Shown here piece by piece: positions 13,364 through 23,365 of a stretch of DNA of 64,000 nucleotides; position 1 is the first letter of the stretch; each line of letters opens with the position of its first letter. Made by a program: the position numbers and the translations under genes. The notes under the pieces are model-generated. The model was not told where the DNA came from, made no database searches, and was given only the letters and a program-made list of their open reading frames with translations. Origin of the DNA: Scleropages formosus (Eukaryota; Chordata; Actinopteri; Osteoglossiformes; Osteoglossidae); contig NC_041806.1 of NCBI RefSeq assembly GCF_900964775.1, positions 23,245,488 to 23,309,487 on the forward strand, read 5' to 3'.

Positions 13364-13653
13364 GTGGTGACACTAGGAGACTGTTTACTAGTGATCCATA
13401 TGTGTGTATGATGAGTCTTTTCTCCCCTCGGGGTTTGCTATAGGCTGGACTCTGTACATGCGCACTGGAGTGCATCACTGATGCCTCTGTACATGCGCAC
13501 TGAAGTGCATCAGCAAGTTTTCTTATAAGTTATACACGTGTGGCATCCAATAAAGATTTCGAAGGTGTTGGAAACCAACCCGGACGGGTAGCGTTTGTTA
13601 TTTTCTGAAGCCCTAACGGTCTCGGCGAACCCGAGAAGAACGCTTGGTTACAA
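13364..13653 (+). mobile_element. Possible solitary LTR of a Gypsy-like element
   Basis: The segment runs from a TGTGGTGACAC start to a GGTTACA end. It has an AATAAA about 105 bases before the end, followed by a GC-rich stretch, which is the usual layout of the 3' half of a long terminal repeat. Inside are two near-identical 35-base units in tandem (from 13450 and 13485). I found no matching short target duplication at the ends and no internal coding part, so this is at most a fossil solitary LTR. It could instead be another kind of dispersed repeat. Confidence 0.3.
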
Positions 13654-13831
13654 TAACAATGTTCATCACACGAGTAGCTGCATTATGATCCACAATTCCC
13701 GATCACCTCCTCCTTGTAATTTTTTTTTTTTTTTGAGATACATAAACATTTCCGTTACATTACAGGAGTAGCTGCGTAAAATTTTATCGGGGGAAGATCT
13801 TAAAGTTAGTCAGTGCATGAGTCTACTATAA

Positions 13832-13903
13832 GACCTCGTGGCGCAACGGTAGCGCGTCTGACTCCAGATCAGAAGGTTGCGTGTTCAAATCACGTCGAGG
13901 TCA
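13832..13903 (+). tRNA. tRNA-Trp (anticodon CCA)
   Basis: A 72-base cloverleaf. The acceptor arms GACCTCG and CGAGGTC pair perfectly, the D arm contains GCGCAACGGTAGCGC, the anticodon loop is CTCCAGA (CCA), and the T arm is GCGTGTTCAAATCACGT. It has no intron. It is nearly identical to the vertebrate tRNA-Trp I recall, the change near the 3' acceptor keeping the stem paired. The first run of four T residues on the coding strand starts about 36 bases downstream, so the terminator is somewhat distant. Confidence 0.96.
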
Positions 13904-13905
13904 AT

Positions 13906-14074
13906 TTCCGTAAATATTCCCCTGGGTTCAGTCAAGTGTTTTCCGTAAACCGGAAGTCGCTGCTCTCAGCCACACCGTGACTGGAACGTCAGTTTAGAGG
14001 ACTAAAGATTTTCACTCTTCTCTACATGTTATGTTGACGATGATGTGACAATAAAGCTTGATTGATTGATTGAC
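13906..14074 (+). mobile_element. 3' end of a CR1/L2-type LINE or derived SINE
   Basis: Non-coding sequence ending in gatgtgacaataaagcttga and a (ttga)n tail, the usual 3' terminus of fish CR1/L2-group elements. No coding part is attached. Confidence 0.5.
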
Positions 14075-14270
14075 AGCGGGTAGTATGTGGTTAGAGCTTT
14101 GTCTTTGAATCTTAACGTGGCAGGTTTAGTTCTTGCCCCTGGCTGCAGTACTTTGAGGAAGGTCCTTACCCTAAACTGCTCCACTAAATAAAATTACCCA
14201 GTTGTGTAAATGGGTAAATAATTAATTGTATCCTTACATTCTAAGTTGCTTTGGCAAAAAAGTGTCAGCT
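14075..14270 (+). mobile_element. tRNA-derived SINE, family A
   Basis: Shares ggtagtatgtggttagagct, gctccactaaataaaattac, the tgtgtaaatgggtaaataat body and the tail taagttgctttggcaaaaaa with the other family A copies. The B box is degraded, so it is an old copy. Confidence 0.7.
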
Positions 14271-14984
14271 CAATGTGAAAAGAAAGATGTGGACAGAGAT
14301 TCAGCAGTTCTGAGGGAGACGGGGAGGTTGTTCCACCACAACGGAACAAGAACCGAGAACCTTCATGCCTTACCTTTTGTGTGTGGGATCACGAAGCAAG
14401 CAGATGTGGAAGAGCATAGCAGTCTGGTTGGGTTGTAGCAAATGATCTCAAGTCTTGTAAATAGCTGGGAGCAGTTCTATTGATGCATTTGTAGGCTATA
14501 ACCAGGATCTTAAATCACCAATGTTAAAAAAAATAATTCCAGCATTACTTTAGGAAGTCACTTAATTAGTAGTAATATTTATTTACCTGATGGCTTTAGC
14601 CAAGACAACTTGGTGTTAAATGAAATTTACAACCCATTAATACGGAAGAATGTTGTTACTGTTTCAAAGTAACCACTACGCCAGGAAAGGGATTCGAACA
14701 CAGGACCTTCAGATTTTTAAGGTGACATTTCCCGCTACCTCTCTTAAGTGCAGTTGGTGATTTTAGGCAGAGGTAATGGCAAGTCAAACTACTGACATAG
14801 TAGCCAAGGTGCTGGAGCAGCAGGTGCTGCAGTCCGTTTGGCTGGTTGAAGAACAGCTGGACAAAGAGCTAGAGAAATTGTACAGGGTTGATGAGGATGA
14901 ACTGGAGAAGCTGAAGGAGAGGAGGCTGGAGGCTTTCAAGAAATCTCAAAAACAAATGCAAGTATAATAATTATATATAATTAT

Positions 14985-15118
14985 ACAGATGGCGGCACGG
15001 TAGCACGCAGCGACCACTTCGAGTTGCACCATGGTCTCCAGAGAAACGACATTTTGTTCCACTGTATACAAGCTATATAGAGGAATGACAATAAAAACGA
15101 CTTAAAGTTGAACTTGGG
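14985..15118 (+). mobile_element. 3' end of a CR1/L2-type LINE or derived SINE
   Basis: Begins near agatggcggcacggtagcac and ends with gaatgacaataaaaacgact followed by a ttgaa-type tail. It lies in the first TXNDC9 intron downstream of the start codon. Confidence 0.5.
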
Positions 15119-15255
15119 GTAGGAACTACATGCTGTAGTGTGCCATCAGTGGCACGTATATTATGATATTTATCATTTCTGGCTGTATACGTAGAATGGA
15201 CACTTCCTTAATTGTTTCTCTCAATGTGATTTCAATATGTACTTCTCATTGGTTT

Positions 15256-15375
15256 TATTTACATTTATTCATTTAGCAGACGCTTTTCTCCAAAGGGATG
15301 TACATCTTAGAGGAAATATAATTTGTGCATCACATTAGGAGAAAGAGACATAGTTGCAGACATGTGATTCTTAAG
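15256..15375 (-). mobile_element. SINE tail fragment
   Basis: The phrase catttattcatttagcagac followed by gcttttctccaaag is the reversed conserved 3' tail of fish tRNA-derived SINEs. The head is missing. A similar fragment is at 58262. Confidence 0.6.
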
Positions 15376-15553
15376 TAGTTTTTTTCTTTCCACCATATGC
15401 ACCTATGTTCATCACACGAGTAGCTGCATAAAACTTTATCAGAATATCGATGATTGCTGATTTTATGTTCTTTATTTTTTTATTTATGTTCATTACAAAG
15501 TTGTAGTGTTTATCCTGATATCATCTGATTTTATTTAGATAAGGATAAGAAGT

Positions 15554-18500
15554 GAACCTCCTCCGTGAACCGCCACCTTATCGTGGTGGAGGGGTTTGAG
15601 TGCCTGAATGAGTCCAGGAGCTATGTTGTCTGGGGCTACATGCCCCTGGTAGGGTCTCCCATGGCAGACAGGTCCTGGATGACAGACGAGACAAAGTGCG
15701 GTTCAAAAACCCCTTATGACGAAAAAATCAAGGCGTCCGTTTACCCCGCCCGGTATGGGGTCACCGGGGCCCCACCCTGGAGCCAGGCCTGGGGGGGGGG
15801 CTCGCATGCGAGCGCCTGGTGGCCAGGTCTATGCCCACGGGGCCTGGCCGGGCTCAGCCCGAAGCCACAACGTGGAGCCGCTCTTCGGTGGGCTCACCAC
15901 CTGCCGGAGAAACAGTAAGGGGCCGGTGCGTTGTGATTTGGGCGGCGGTCGGGGCCGAGTGCCCGGCCGACCCAAACCTTGGGCGCCAACTCTGGATTTT
16001 GGGACTTGGAATGTCACCTCACTGGCGGGGAAGGAGCCTGAGCTGGTGCGGGAAGTTGAGAGATACCGTCTAGATATAGTCGGGCTCACTTCCACTCACA
16101 GCTTGGGTTCTGGAACCACTCTACTCGATCGAGGGTGGACTCTCCACTATTCTGGCGTTGCCCAAGGTGAGAGGCGGCGGGCTGGTGTGGGCTTATTAAT
16201 AGCCCCCCAGTTCAGCCGCCATGTGTTGGAGTCTACCCCGGTGAATGAGAGGGTCATCTCCCTACGCCTTCGGGTCAGGGAACGGTCTCTCACTGTCGTT
16301 TGTGCTTATGCGCCTAGCGGCAGTGTAGAGTACCCGGCCTTTTTAGAGTCCCTGGGGGGCGTGCTGGAAAGCGCTCCCACTGGGGACTCTGTCGTTCTAC
16401 TGGGGGACTTTAACGCCCACGTGGGCAGCGACAGTGATACCTGGAGGGGCGTGATTGGGAGGAACGGCCTCCCTGATCTGAACCCGAGCGGTGAGTTGTT
16501 ATTGGATTTCTGTGCTAGTCGCGGTTTATCCATAACGAACACCATGTTCATGCATAAGGGTGTCCACCAGTGCACTTGGCACCAGGACACCCTAGGTCGG
16601 AGGTCGATGATCGACTTTGTAGTCGTTTCTTCTGACCTTCGGCCATATGTCTTGGACACTCGGGTGAAGAGAGGGGCTGAGCTGTCAACTGATCACCACC
16701 TGGTGGTGAGTTGGATTCGATGGCGGGGGAAAAAGCTGGACAGACCTGGCAGGCCCAAACATATAGTGAGGGTCTGTTGGGAACGTTTGGCGGAGGCCCC
16801 TGTCAGAGAGGTCTTCAACTCCCACCTCCGACAGAGTTTCAACCAGGTCCCGAGGGAGGTGGGGGACATTGAGTCTGAATGGACTATGTTCCGCTCCTCC
16901 ATTGTCGGTGCGGCGGTTCGGAGCTGCGGCCATAAGGTCTCCGGTGCCTGTCGCGGCGGCAATCCCCGAACACGGTGGTGGACACCGGAAGTAAGGGATG
17001 CCGTCAAGCTGAAGAAGGAGTTCTATCGGGCCTGGCTGGCTCATGGGACTCCTGAAGCAGCTGACAGGTACCGACGGGCCAAACGGAGCGCGGCTCTGGC
17101 AGTCGCCGCGGCAAAAACTCGGGCTTGGGAGGAGTTCGGTGAGGCCATGGAGGAAGACTTTCGGTCGGCCTCAAAAAGATTCTGGCAAACCGTCCGGTGA
17201 CTCAGAGGGGGGAAGCGGTGTTCCACGAACACTGTTTACAGTGGAAGTGGTGCGCTGCTGACCTCAGCTGAGGATGTTCTCGGGCGGTGGAAGGAGTACT
17301 TTGAGGATCTCCTCAATCCCTCCGACACGCCTTCCGTAGAGGAAGCTGAGGCTGGGGACTCGGAGGGGGACTCGTCCATTACCCTGGCTGAAGTTGCTGA
17401 GGTAGTCAAAAAACTCCTCGGTGGCAAGGCTCCGGGGGTGGATGAGATCCGCCCCGAGTTTCTCAAGTCTCTGGATGTTGTGGGGCTGTCTTGGCTGACA
17501 CGCCTCTGCAGCATCGCGTGGAGTTCGGGAACGGTGCCTCTGGACTGGCAGACCGGGGTGGTGGTCCCTCTTTTTAAGAAGGGGGACCGGAGATTGTGTT
17601 CCAACTACAGGGGGATCACACTCCTTAGCCTCCCTGGGAAAGTCTATGCCAGGGTACTGGAAAGGAGAATCCGACCGATAGTTGAACCTCGGATTCAGGA
17701 GGAGCAATGCGGTTTTCGCCCTGGCCGTGGAACACTGGACCAGCTCTATACCCTCACTAGGGTGTTGGAGGGTTCGTGGGAGTTTGCCCAACCAGTCCAT
17801 ATGTGTTTTGTGGACCTGGAGAAGGCATTCGACCGTGTCCCTCGTGGCATCCTGTGGGGGGTGCTTCGGGATTATGGGGTTCGGGGCTCGTTGCTACGGG
17901 CTGTTCGTTCCCTGTATGACCGGAGCAGGAGCTTGGTTCGCATTGCCGGCAGTAAGTCAGACCTGTTCCCGGTGCATGTTGGACTCCGCCAGGGCTGCCC
18001 TTTGTCACCGATTCTGTTCATTATTTTTATGGACAGAATTTCTAGGCGCAGTCAGGGAACGGAGGGTGTCTGTTTTGGTGGCCGCGAGATCTCGTCTCTG
18101 CTTTTTGCGGACGATGTGGTCCTGTTGGCTTCATCAAGTCAAGACTTGCAGCGTGCACTGGGGAGGTTTGCAGCCGAGTGCGAAGCGGCGGGGATGAGAA
18201 TCAGCACCTCCAAATCCGAGGCCATGGTTCTCAGTCGGAAAAAGGTGGATTGCCCCCTCCGGGTTAGGGGGGAGTTGCTCCCTCAAGTGGAGGAGTTTAA
18301 GTATCTCGGGGTCTTGTTCACGAGTGAGGGAAAAATGGAGCAGCAGGTTGACAGACGGATCGGTGCGGCGTCCGCAGTAATGCGGTCATTGTACCGGTCT
18401 GTTGTGGTGAAGAGGGAGCTGAGTCGTAAGGCGAAGCTCTCAATTTACCGGTCGATCTACGTTCCTACCCTCACCTATGGTCATGAACTCTGGATCATGA

Positions 18501-18912
18501 CCGAAAGAATGAGATCACGGATACAAGCGGCAGAAATGAGTTTCCTCCGCAGAGTGGCTGGGCGCACCCTTAGGGATAGGGTGAGGAGCTCAGTCACCCG
18601 GGAGGAGCTCGGAGTAGAGCCGCTGCTCCTCCGCATCGAGAGGAGCCAGTTGAGGTGGCTCGGGCATCTGTTCCGGATGCCTCCTGGACGCCTCCCTGGG
18701 GAGGTGCTCCGGGCTTGTCCCACTGGGAGAAGGCCTCGGGGCAGACCCAGGACACGTTGGAGAGACTATGTCTCCCGGCTGGCCTGGGAACGCCTTGGGG
18801 TTCCCCCAGAGGAACTGGAGGAGGTGTGCGGGGAGAGGGAGGTCTGGAGTACTCTGCTCGGACTGCTGCCCCCGCGACCCGGCCCCGGATAAGCGGAGGA
18901 AGATGGATGGAT
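15554..18912 (+). mobile_element. Near full-length non-LTR retrotransposon (RTE-like or I/Nimb-like)
   Basis: The element is about 3.36 kb and flanked by an 11-base target duplication, ggataagaagt, at 15543-15553 and 18913-18923. It carries a 5' leader with its own open frame (15565-15918), a long endonuclease/reverse-transcriptase frame, and a 3' UTR of about 20 bases ending in (atgg)n. One main ORF, a very short 3' UTR and a microsatellite tail suggest the RTE type, but the RT sequence also resembles I/Nimb elements, so clade is open. It lies in a TXNDC9 intron, on the same strand, about 45 bases before exon 18960. It is GC-rich compared with its AT-rich surroundings. The nearly open frame and clear duplication suggest a recent insertion. 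Confidence 0.93.
15716..18892 (+). pseudogene. LINE endonuclease-reverse transcriptase, one internal stop
   Basis: One frame of about 1058 codons is interrupted by a single TGA (17198-17200) where an arginine codon is likely in the parent element; reading continues in the same frame. The N-terminal part holds an AP-endonuclease-like fold: [33 protein letters not shown] and STDHHLVVS. The C-terminal part holds the reverse transcriptase: KGDRRLCSNYRGITLLS, FVDLEKAFDRVP, LRQGCPLSPILF and the catalytic FADDVVLL. A thumb region and an arginine-rich GRRPRGRPRTRWRDY stretch follow. No RNase H domain is visible. The start codon is uncertain. Confidence 0.9.
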
Positions 18913-19699
18913 GGATAAGAAGTACCACAATATAATCTGATGGTTGCTCTGGCACTCTGGAATGGCTGTCTGAGGGACATGGGGAATACAAGGAGACTCC
19001 CAGTGAGAGAGACTTACTTTTTTCTGAGGTTAAATGAGCAAAAATGTGGTTTGCTATTTATACAGGGACTCAGCATTCAGGTAAGTGCTCACCATGCCAT
19101 AAATCATGCTTTTATGCTCTGGAAGACCATGATTCATTATTTTCTTCATAATTCTCTGTACACAAAGGTGTAAAATTTTAGTTAAGCACCTCTCTGTTCT
19201 TGCCAAGAAGCACCTGGAGACAAAGTTCATTAAGCTCACTGTGGAAAAGGCACCTTTTATAACAGACCAGCTGCGCATCGAGGTTATTCTGACTGGCATT
19301 GGTGAAGAATGGGAAGACCAAAGACTATGTTGTGAGCTTTACTGACCTGGGAAACACAAACAAGTTCAGAACTTAGATGTTGGAATGGAGACTAGGCTCC
19401 TGAGATGTAATTAACTTCAGGTAAATCAAAAGCTCTATAGCAAATGCCATGAATTACAGAAGTTGACCAGTTTGTTCAAACTTTAATTGCTTAAAGTTAA
19501 GGATAAATTGCTTAAAGTGAAGAATTCCAGAAAAAATGCAGTATACCATCTATTCAGTGTTTTTAATGTACATTTAATGCTATCATTTTATTCCCATTAG
19601 TGGCAGCCTGCTGGAACCTTCTCCTATTGGACAGAAATCAAGGTCAAAGTTCAACAAGAAGACTGAGAGGAAAAGGTTACAATTCCAATTCTGACACCA

Positions 19700-20640
19700 A
19701 TGAAGTTTTGTAGAATATGTAAGACTGCTCGTTTCCTCTTAGGAATTCTTTAAACAGTTCAAAACAGAGTACATGTGACTGAGGCTAATTTGGACGTGAC
19801 ATTTAATTTACTTTACGAATGGACAGTGTTATATACAGTAAAATGAAGGCTTCAAATTTTTTTTTTTTTCACCTATTTGCATAGGCGCAAGTAAATGAAC
19901 TCCTTTTTGTTGGACTCATGCAAGGCTGAAATGGTGACTTTTGAATGGTAACTTACTGCCTGTAGGCCTGAGCAACAAGTGCCAAGTGATTCATATTTCA
20001 GGAACCACCTCTTCTCTGTTTTTTTCTTTCTTTCTATGTTCCTATGTGTAATTACAATAATTATCTATCATTTTCAGAATTAGAGTGAAACTTGTACTTT
20101 ATTCCTTCATTAAGCAAAATACAAAATCAGTAATTACAACTACAGTATTAAAACCAAATTCAGCAAAGAAATTTTCCAAATTTGAATCTCACGTCTGATC
20201 AAGATTTAACCCTGAACTGATACTGTTGGAAAAAAATACCCAGCGGTATAAATGGGTAAATGTGAGCTGCTGCGACGAAAAGCTCAGCTAAATCAAAAAC
20301 GTTAACGTGTCAGTCAAGCGGTCCTATTTATGCGGCTCCAACGTTCCCTCCCGGAATTATTACAGTGCAACACAAGCGTCCAATGCGGAAGTGGCTCCTT
20401 CTGTACTAAAATGTATAGAAGCAAGAATTTTGTGTAACTCAGGGGAAAATTTCATTATATGTAAATGTCACACTATATGTATATCCCGAAAGACTTCCAT
20501 GTGTTCCGGGGTCGGTAACACTTTTTTGAAAATTGGTGAAACGGCGGCTCGTGTTTGCAGAGCAGACAGAAACGTAGACTAAACCCAGACTATATTGTAT
20601 TGAATAGATAGTTAAATTCTATTCGGGGTAACTTGCGCGG
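19700..20640. other. TXNDC9-MITD1 interval
   Basis: No coding exon is recognisable. MRPL30 and LYG lysozyme genes, which lie between these neighbours in human, were not found. The right part (20300-20640) should contain the MITD1 promoter. The left part is AT-rich with a poly-T tract near 19858. Confidence 0.6.
20175..20302 (+). mobile_element. SINE family A, 5'-truncated
   Basis: Starts within the B box (tttgaatctcacgtc) and keeps the body atacccagcggtataaatgg and the degenerate tail gctgctgcgacgaaaagctc. It ends about 370 bases before the MITD1 start codon. Confidence 0.55.
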
Positions 20641-20672
20641 TATTGACCTGTAAGGAAGGAAAATAAAAAGGT

Positions 20673-22738
20673 ATGAGTCACAACAACGTGCCTGGGATGG
20701 AGGCGTCGGCGGTGTCCGTCCTGAAGAGAGCGGTGGAGCTGGACAACAGCTCCCGCTTCCAGGAGGCCATCGTGTGCTACCAGGAGGGCATCCAGTTGCT
20801 GCTCGATGTTATGAAAGGTGTGTATGATGGATGGATGGAGGTAAAGTACTTCATTAATATACAGTTGCATACTCCGCAAACACAGCAAAGACTCGTGACT
20901 GGAGTTGTGGTCTGGGGGAAGGGTGTCAGGAGGAAGAGACATTGATTGATTGTATTTCCTGGGGTCAGCTGGTAGGAAAGATCCCCCACAGTAGCGCTAA
21001 TCCTAATGCTGTGATGGAATGAGCTGGTGGCTGAAAGCACTCCGGCACAGTTTTCTCTGAAGGGGATGGGCAGAATCGGTCGCGATGGCCTCCAGTTTTG
21101 CCACCGCCTCCTGGGAGATCCGTGGTCAGTCCTGTGATGGAGCCCACTTTCCTATGAGTCTGTTCAGGTGCTTGGGCTCCCCTGATGACCGAGCGATGCT
21201 CCCTGTTCCAGTCTGACACACTGTTACACATGAGGCCTCGGTTTAGGTGGTGCACGGCTCTTTGTGAGGACAGGATGCGCTGGTGGTAAGCGAGCCTGTC
21301 AATAGTGATGACTGCCCGCAGTGCTCAAGGATGAGTCGAAGAAGGCACACTATCGGGAGAAGATCAAGGGCTACATGGAGCGCGCAGAACAGATTAAATC
21401 GCACCTGGTCCGAGAGAAAGGAGGTAATCGCGTCATATATGCAAACGTTCAAAATTGCTTATAGAATGCTTTCCATAACGTATATGTTATTGTCAATGTA
21501 AAAATGTTTCTAAATGGAGATTCTTTGTTTTTCTTTTTTTTCCTTGCACAAGAGGGAAAATATCACGAACAGATTAAAATTGCAGAGAATGCTACAGGAT
21601 TCAGCTATGAAACACTTTTCAAGCCTTACATCAGTGAAGTGCTGACAGAAGTGTGGGTGGAGGACCCCTACATCAGGCACACCCATCAGGTAACAGCCCT
21701 TCTGGCAGGAAGATATGTTTAAGAAATGATTGTTGTGTAGACTTGTATTATATACTACATGACATCATTACATCAGTGACATGTAAAGTACTATGACTAT
21801 AGGACCATTTTATGCAGTATTACATGTCATTTCGGTATGTGCCTGTCTTTCATTCCCAGCTGTATAATTTCCTACGCTTTTGTGAAATGCTTCTCAAGGC
21901 TCCCTGTAAAGTAAAGACTATCCATCTGCTGACCTCTTCAGATGATGTAAGTGTTCTTTAACCTATACTACTGTATCCACAATGATATAGTATATAGGAG
22001 GAATCCTGCTCTTTCACAGCTCCTCGTAACTGTATTCCCATATCTTCCTGCCATTATTCTATTTTGAGCAATTATTCTTTCAAAGTGTACTGTTATTTGA
22101 CAGTGAGTTATTTTTCCAGTTTTCAAATAATTTGTACAAGTCATATCTTCCTTATGTCCTCATGTTTCACCAATTGTTTGTAGGAAGGGAACTTGTCTCA
22201 GCAGACCAGTGCACTAACTGAAATAAAGCAGTCCCTGCAGACCCATGGGGTGACATTAGACATTCAGTTCTCCTCCACCATTCATGACAGAGAAATCAGG
22301 TTTGTACCTAGATTTCTTTGCCTGTTATTTTGTCACTTTAAACTTGTGTATACAACTTGAATACATCTGTGTTTTGATGACTTCAATTTACTTTCACCAT
22401 AAATGTGCACTGTTTTTTTTTTTTTTTTTTTTTTTAAACTTTGTGATCATTTCTCTAGGTTCGATAATGGCTGGATTGTCAAGATTGGAAGAGGTCTGGA
22501 CTATTATAAAAAACCAAAGGCAAGACTTCAGAAATAATTTACCTTTTTAGAGGAACTTTAGGTTAATCCCAAATTTTAATCCTTAAATTTTACTAAGTGA
22601 TCATTTCCTGTAAGTGAGAATTTTGTTTTGTTTGATCCACAGAGCCGTTTTGCTGTTGGATATTGTGACTATGATCTAAGACAGTGTCAAGAGACAACAG
22701 TGGACGTTTTCCACACAAAACACACAAAGACATCTTAG
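20673..22738 (+). CDS. mitd1: MIT domain-containing protein 1
   Basis: Coding exons: 20673-20817, 21322-21423, 21553-21689, 21860-21946, 22184-22299, 22459-22519 and 22643-22738. Phases join to 247 residues (human about 249). Residues about 10-85 form the MIT helical bundle ([20 protein letters not shown]), which binds ESCRT-III tails. The remainder is the phospholipase-D-like C-terminal domain that binds membrane ([41 protein letters not shown]). The protein helps complete abscission at the end of cytokinesis. Intron 6 uses a GC donor (AAAG then GCAAGA at 22520). A second in-frame ATG at 20697 could also start the protein; the first was chosen because it gives the family length. It converges on LIPT1, with stops 627 bases apart. 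Confidence 0.95.
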
Positions 22739-22931
22739 CTCCCCGCAAGCTAAACCTGCTGCCTTCAGTTACGTGCTGGACTCCTCAGACACAAGATGGA
22801 AAGAACACTGGGAGGAAACGGTCCTGCTACCAAAGTTCTTAAATACACTTATCTGGATACCTTTGCTGGATAAGCTATTAATTGATTTTCTGCCTTGCAC
22901 ACTAAAAACCAAGTGCTTTTACACCCACACG

Positions 22932-23132
22932 CTTTGTTTGAAACCGCTTGTCCCAAGCGGGATTGCGGGGAGCCGGAGTTCAACCCAGCAAAACAGGGCG
23001 CAAGGCTGGAGGGGGAGGGGACACACCCAGGACGGAACGCCAGTCCGTCGCAAGGTGCCCCAAGCAGGACTCGAACCCCAGGCCCACTGGAGAGCAGGAC
23101 CCGGTTAAACCCACTGCGGCACCACACCCCTC
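22932..23132 (-). mobile_element. tRNA-derived SINE, family B
   Basis: On the minus strand it has an A-box-like head (gtgccgcagtgggttt), a B box (ggggttcgagtcctgc), then a body with ggacacacccaggacggaac in plus orientation, and ends at aaccgcttgtccc. The same family recurs at 36745, 41070, 45050, 48898, 53967, 54245 and 62388; copies often end in (TG)n. This copy lies in the MITD1 3' UTR and is antisense to that gene. Confidence 0.85.
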
Positions 23133-23323
23133 TTCAAGTGCCTTTAGCTTGTTTTAATTATTGTAAACTAGAGAATTTAACTGCACTTGGCCTGTTGACA
23201 CAATACAAGGTGGTTTAATTCCTTGCTGAAAAACATTTTCAAAACTGGAGGATTAACCATTTTAAATTTTCATACATTTATCCTCAAGTTTCTGTATATC
23301 AGAGGATAACGTATAGACACATT

Positions 23324-23329
23324 AATAAA
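23324..23329 (+). terminator. Probable MITD1 poly(A) signal
   Basis: AATAAA on the MITD1 strand, 586 bases after its stop and only 37 bases before the LIPT1 stop codon on the other strand. Cleavage 15-30 bases downstream would end the transcript right at the LIPT1 coding end. Confidence 0.5.
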
Positions 23330-23365
23330 ATTCTTAAGTTCATCAGTATGTGCAATTCCTGTACT

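Larger units (their letters stand above)
14776..19660 (+). pseudogene. txndc9: TXNDC9 (PhLP3-type thioredoxin protein), broken, introns retained
   Basis: Four coding exons match human TXNDC9 in order: 14776-14961 (intact, TDIVAKVLEQQVLQS...), 18960-19080 (EWLSEGHGEYKETPSERD), 19168-19420 (LAKKHLETKFIKLTVEKAPF, then GKTKDYVVSFTDLGNT) and 19601 to about 19660 (SGSLLEPSPIGQK). The gene cannot make protein. The acceptor before exon 18960 reads TG instead of AG. One base is missing after GAGGTTAAA near 19033, two after ATTCTGACT near 19292, and another shift lies near 19660 before the RGKGYNSNSD end. Nonsense TAG and TGA codons interrupt LGNTNKFRT*MLEWRLGS*D. Introns and most splice sites persist, so this is not a processed copy. 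The normal protein binds the CCT chaperonin and aids tubulin/actin folding. Position beside EIF5B, head to head, is ancestral. A functional copy elsewhere is expected but not visible here. Sequencing error is an unlikely explanation for this many defects. Confidence 0.9.

Noticed and set aside
13400-13480. Possible C/D-box snoRNA (atgatga followed by ctga)
   Set aside because: There is no terminal stem or host intron here, and the boxes fall in an LTR-like repeat with tandem units.
16306-17044. Minus-strand frames of more than 100 codons within the LINE
   Set aside because: They are shadows of the endonuclease/reverse-transcriptase frame on the plus strand.
14776-19660. TXNDC9 as a processed retrocopy
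   Set aside because: The exons are separated by introns with mostly intact splice sites and lie at the conserved locus, so retroposition does not fit.
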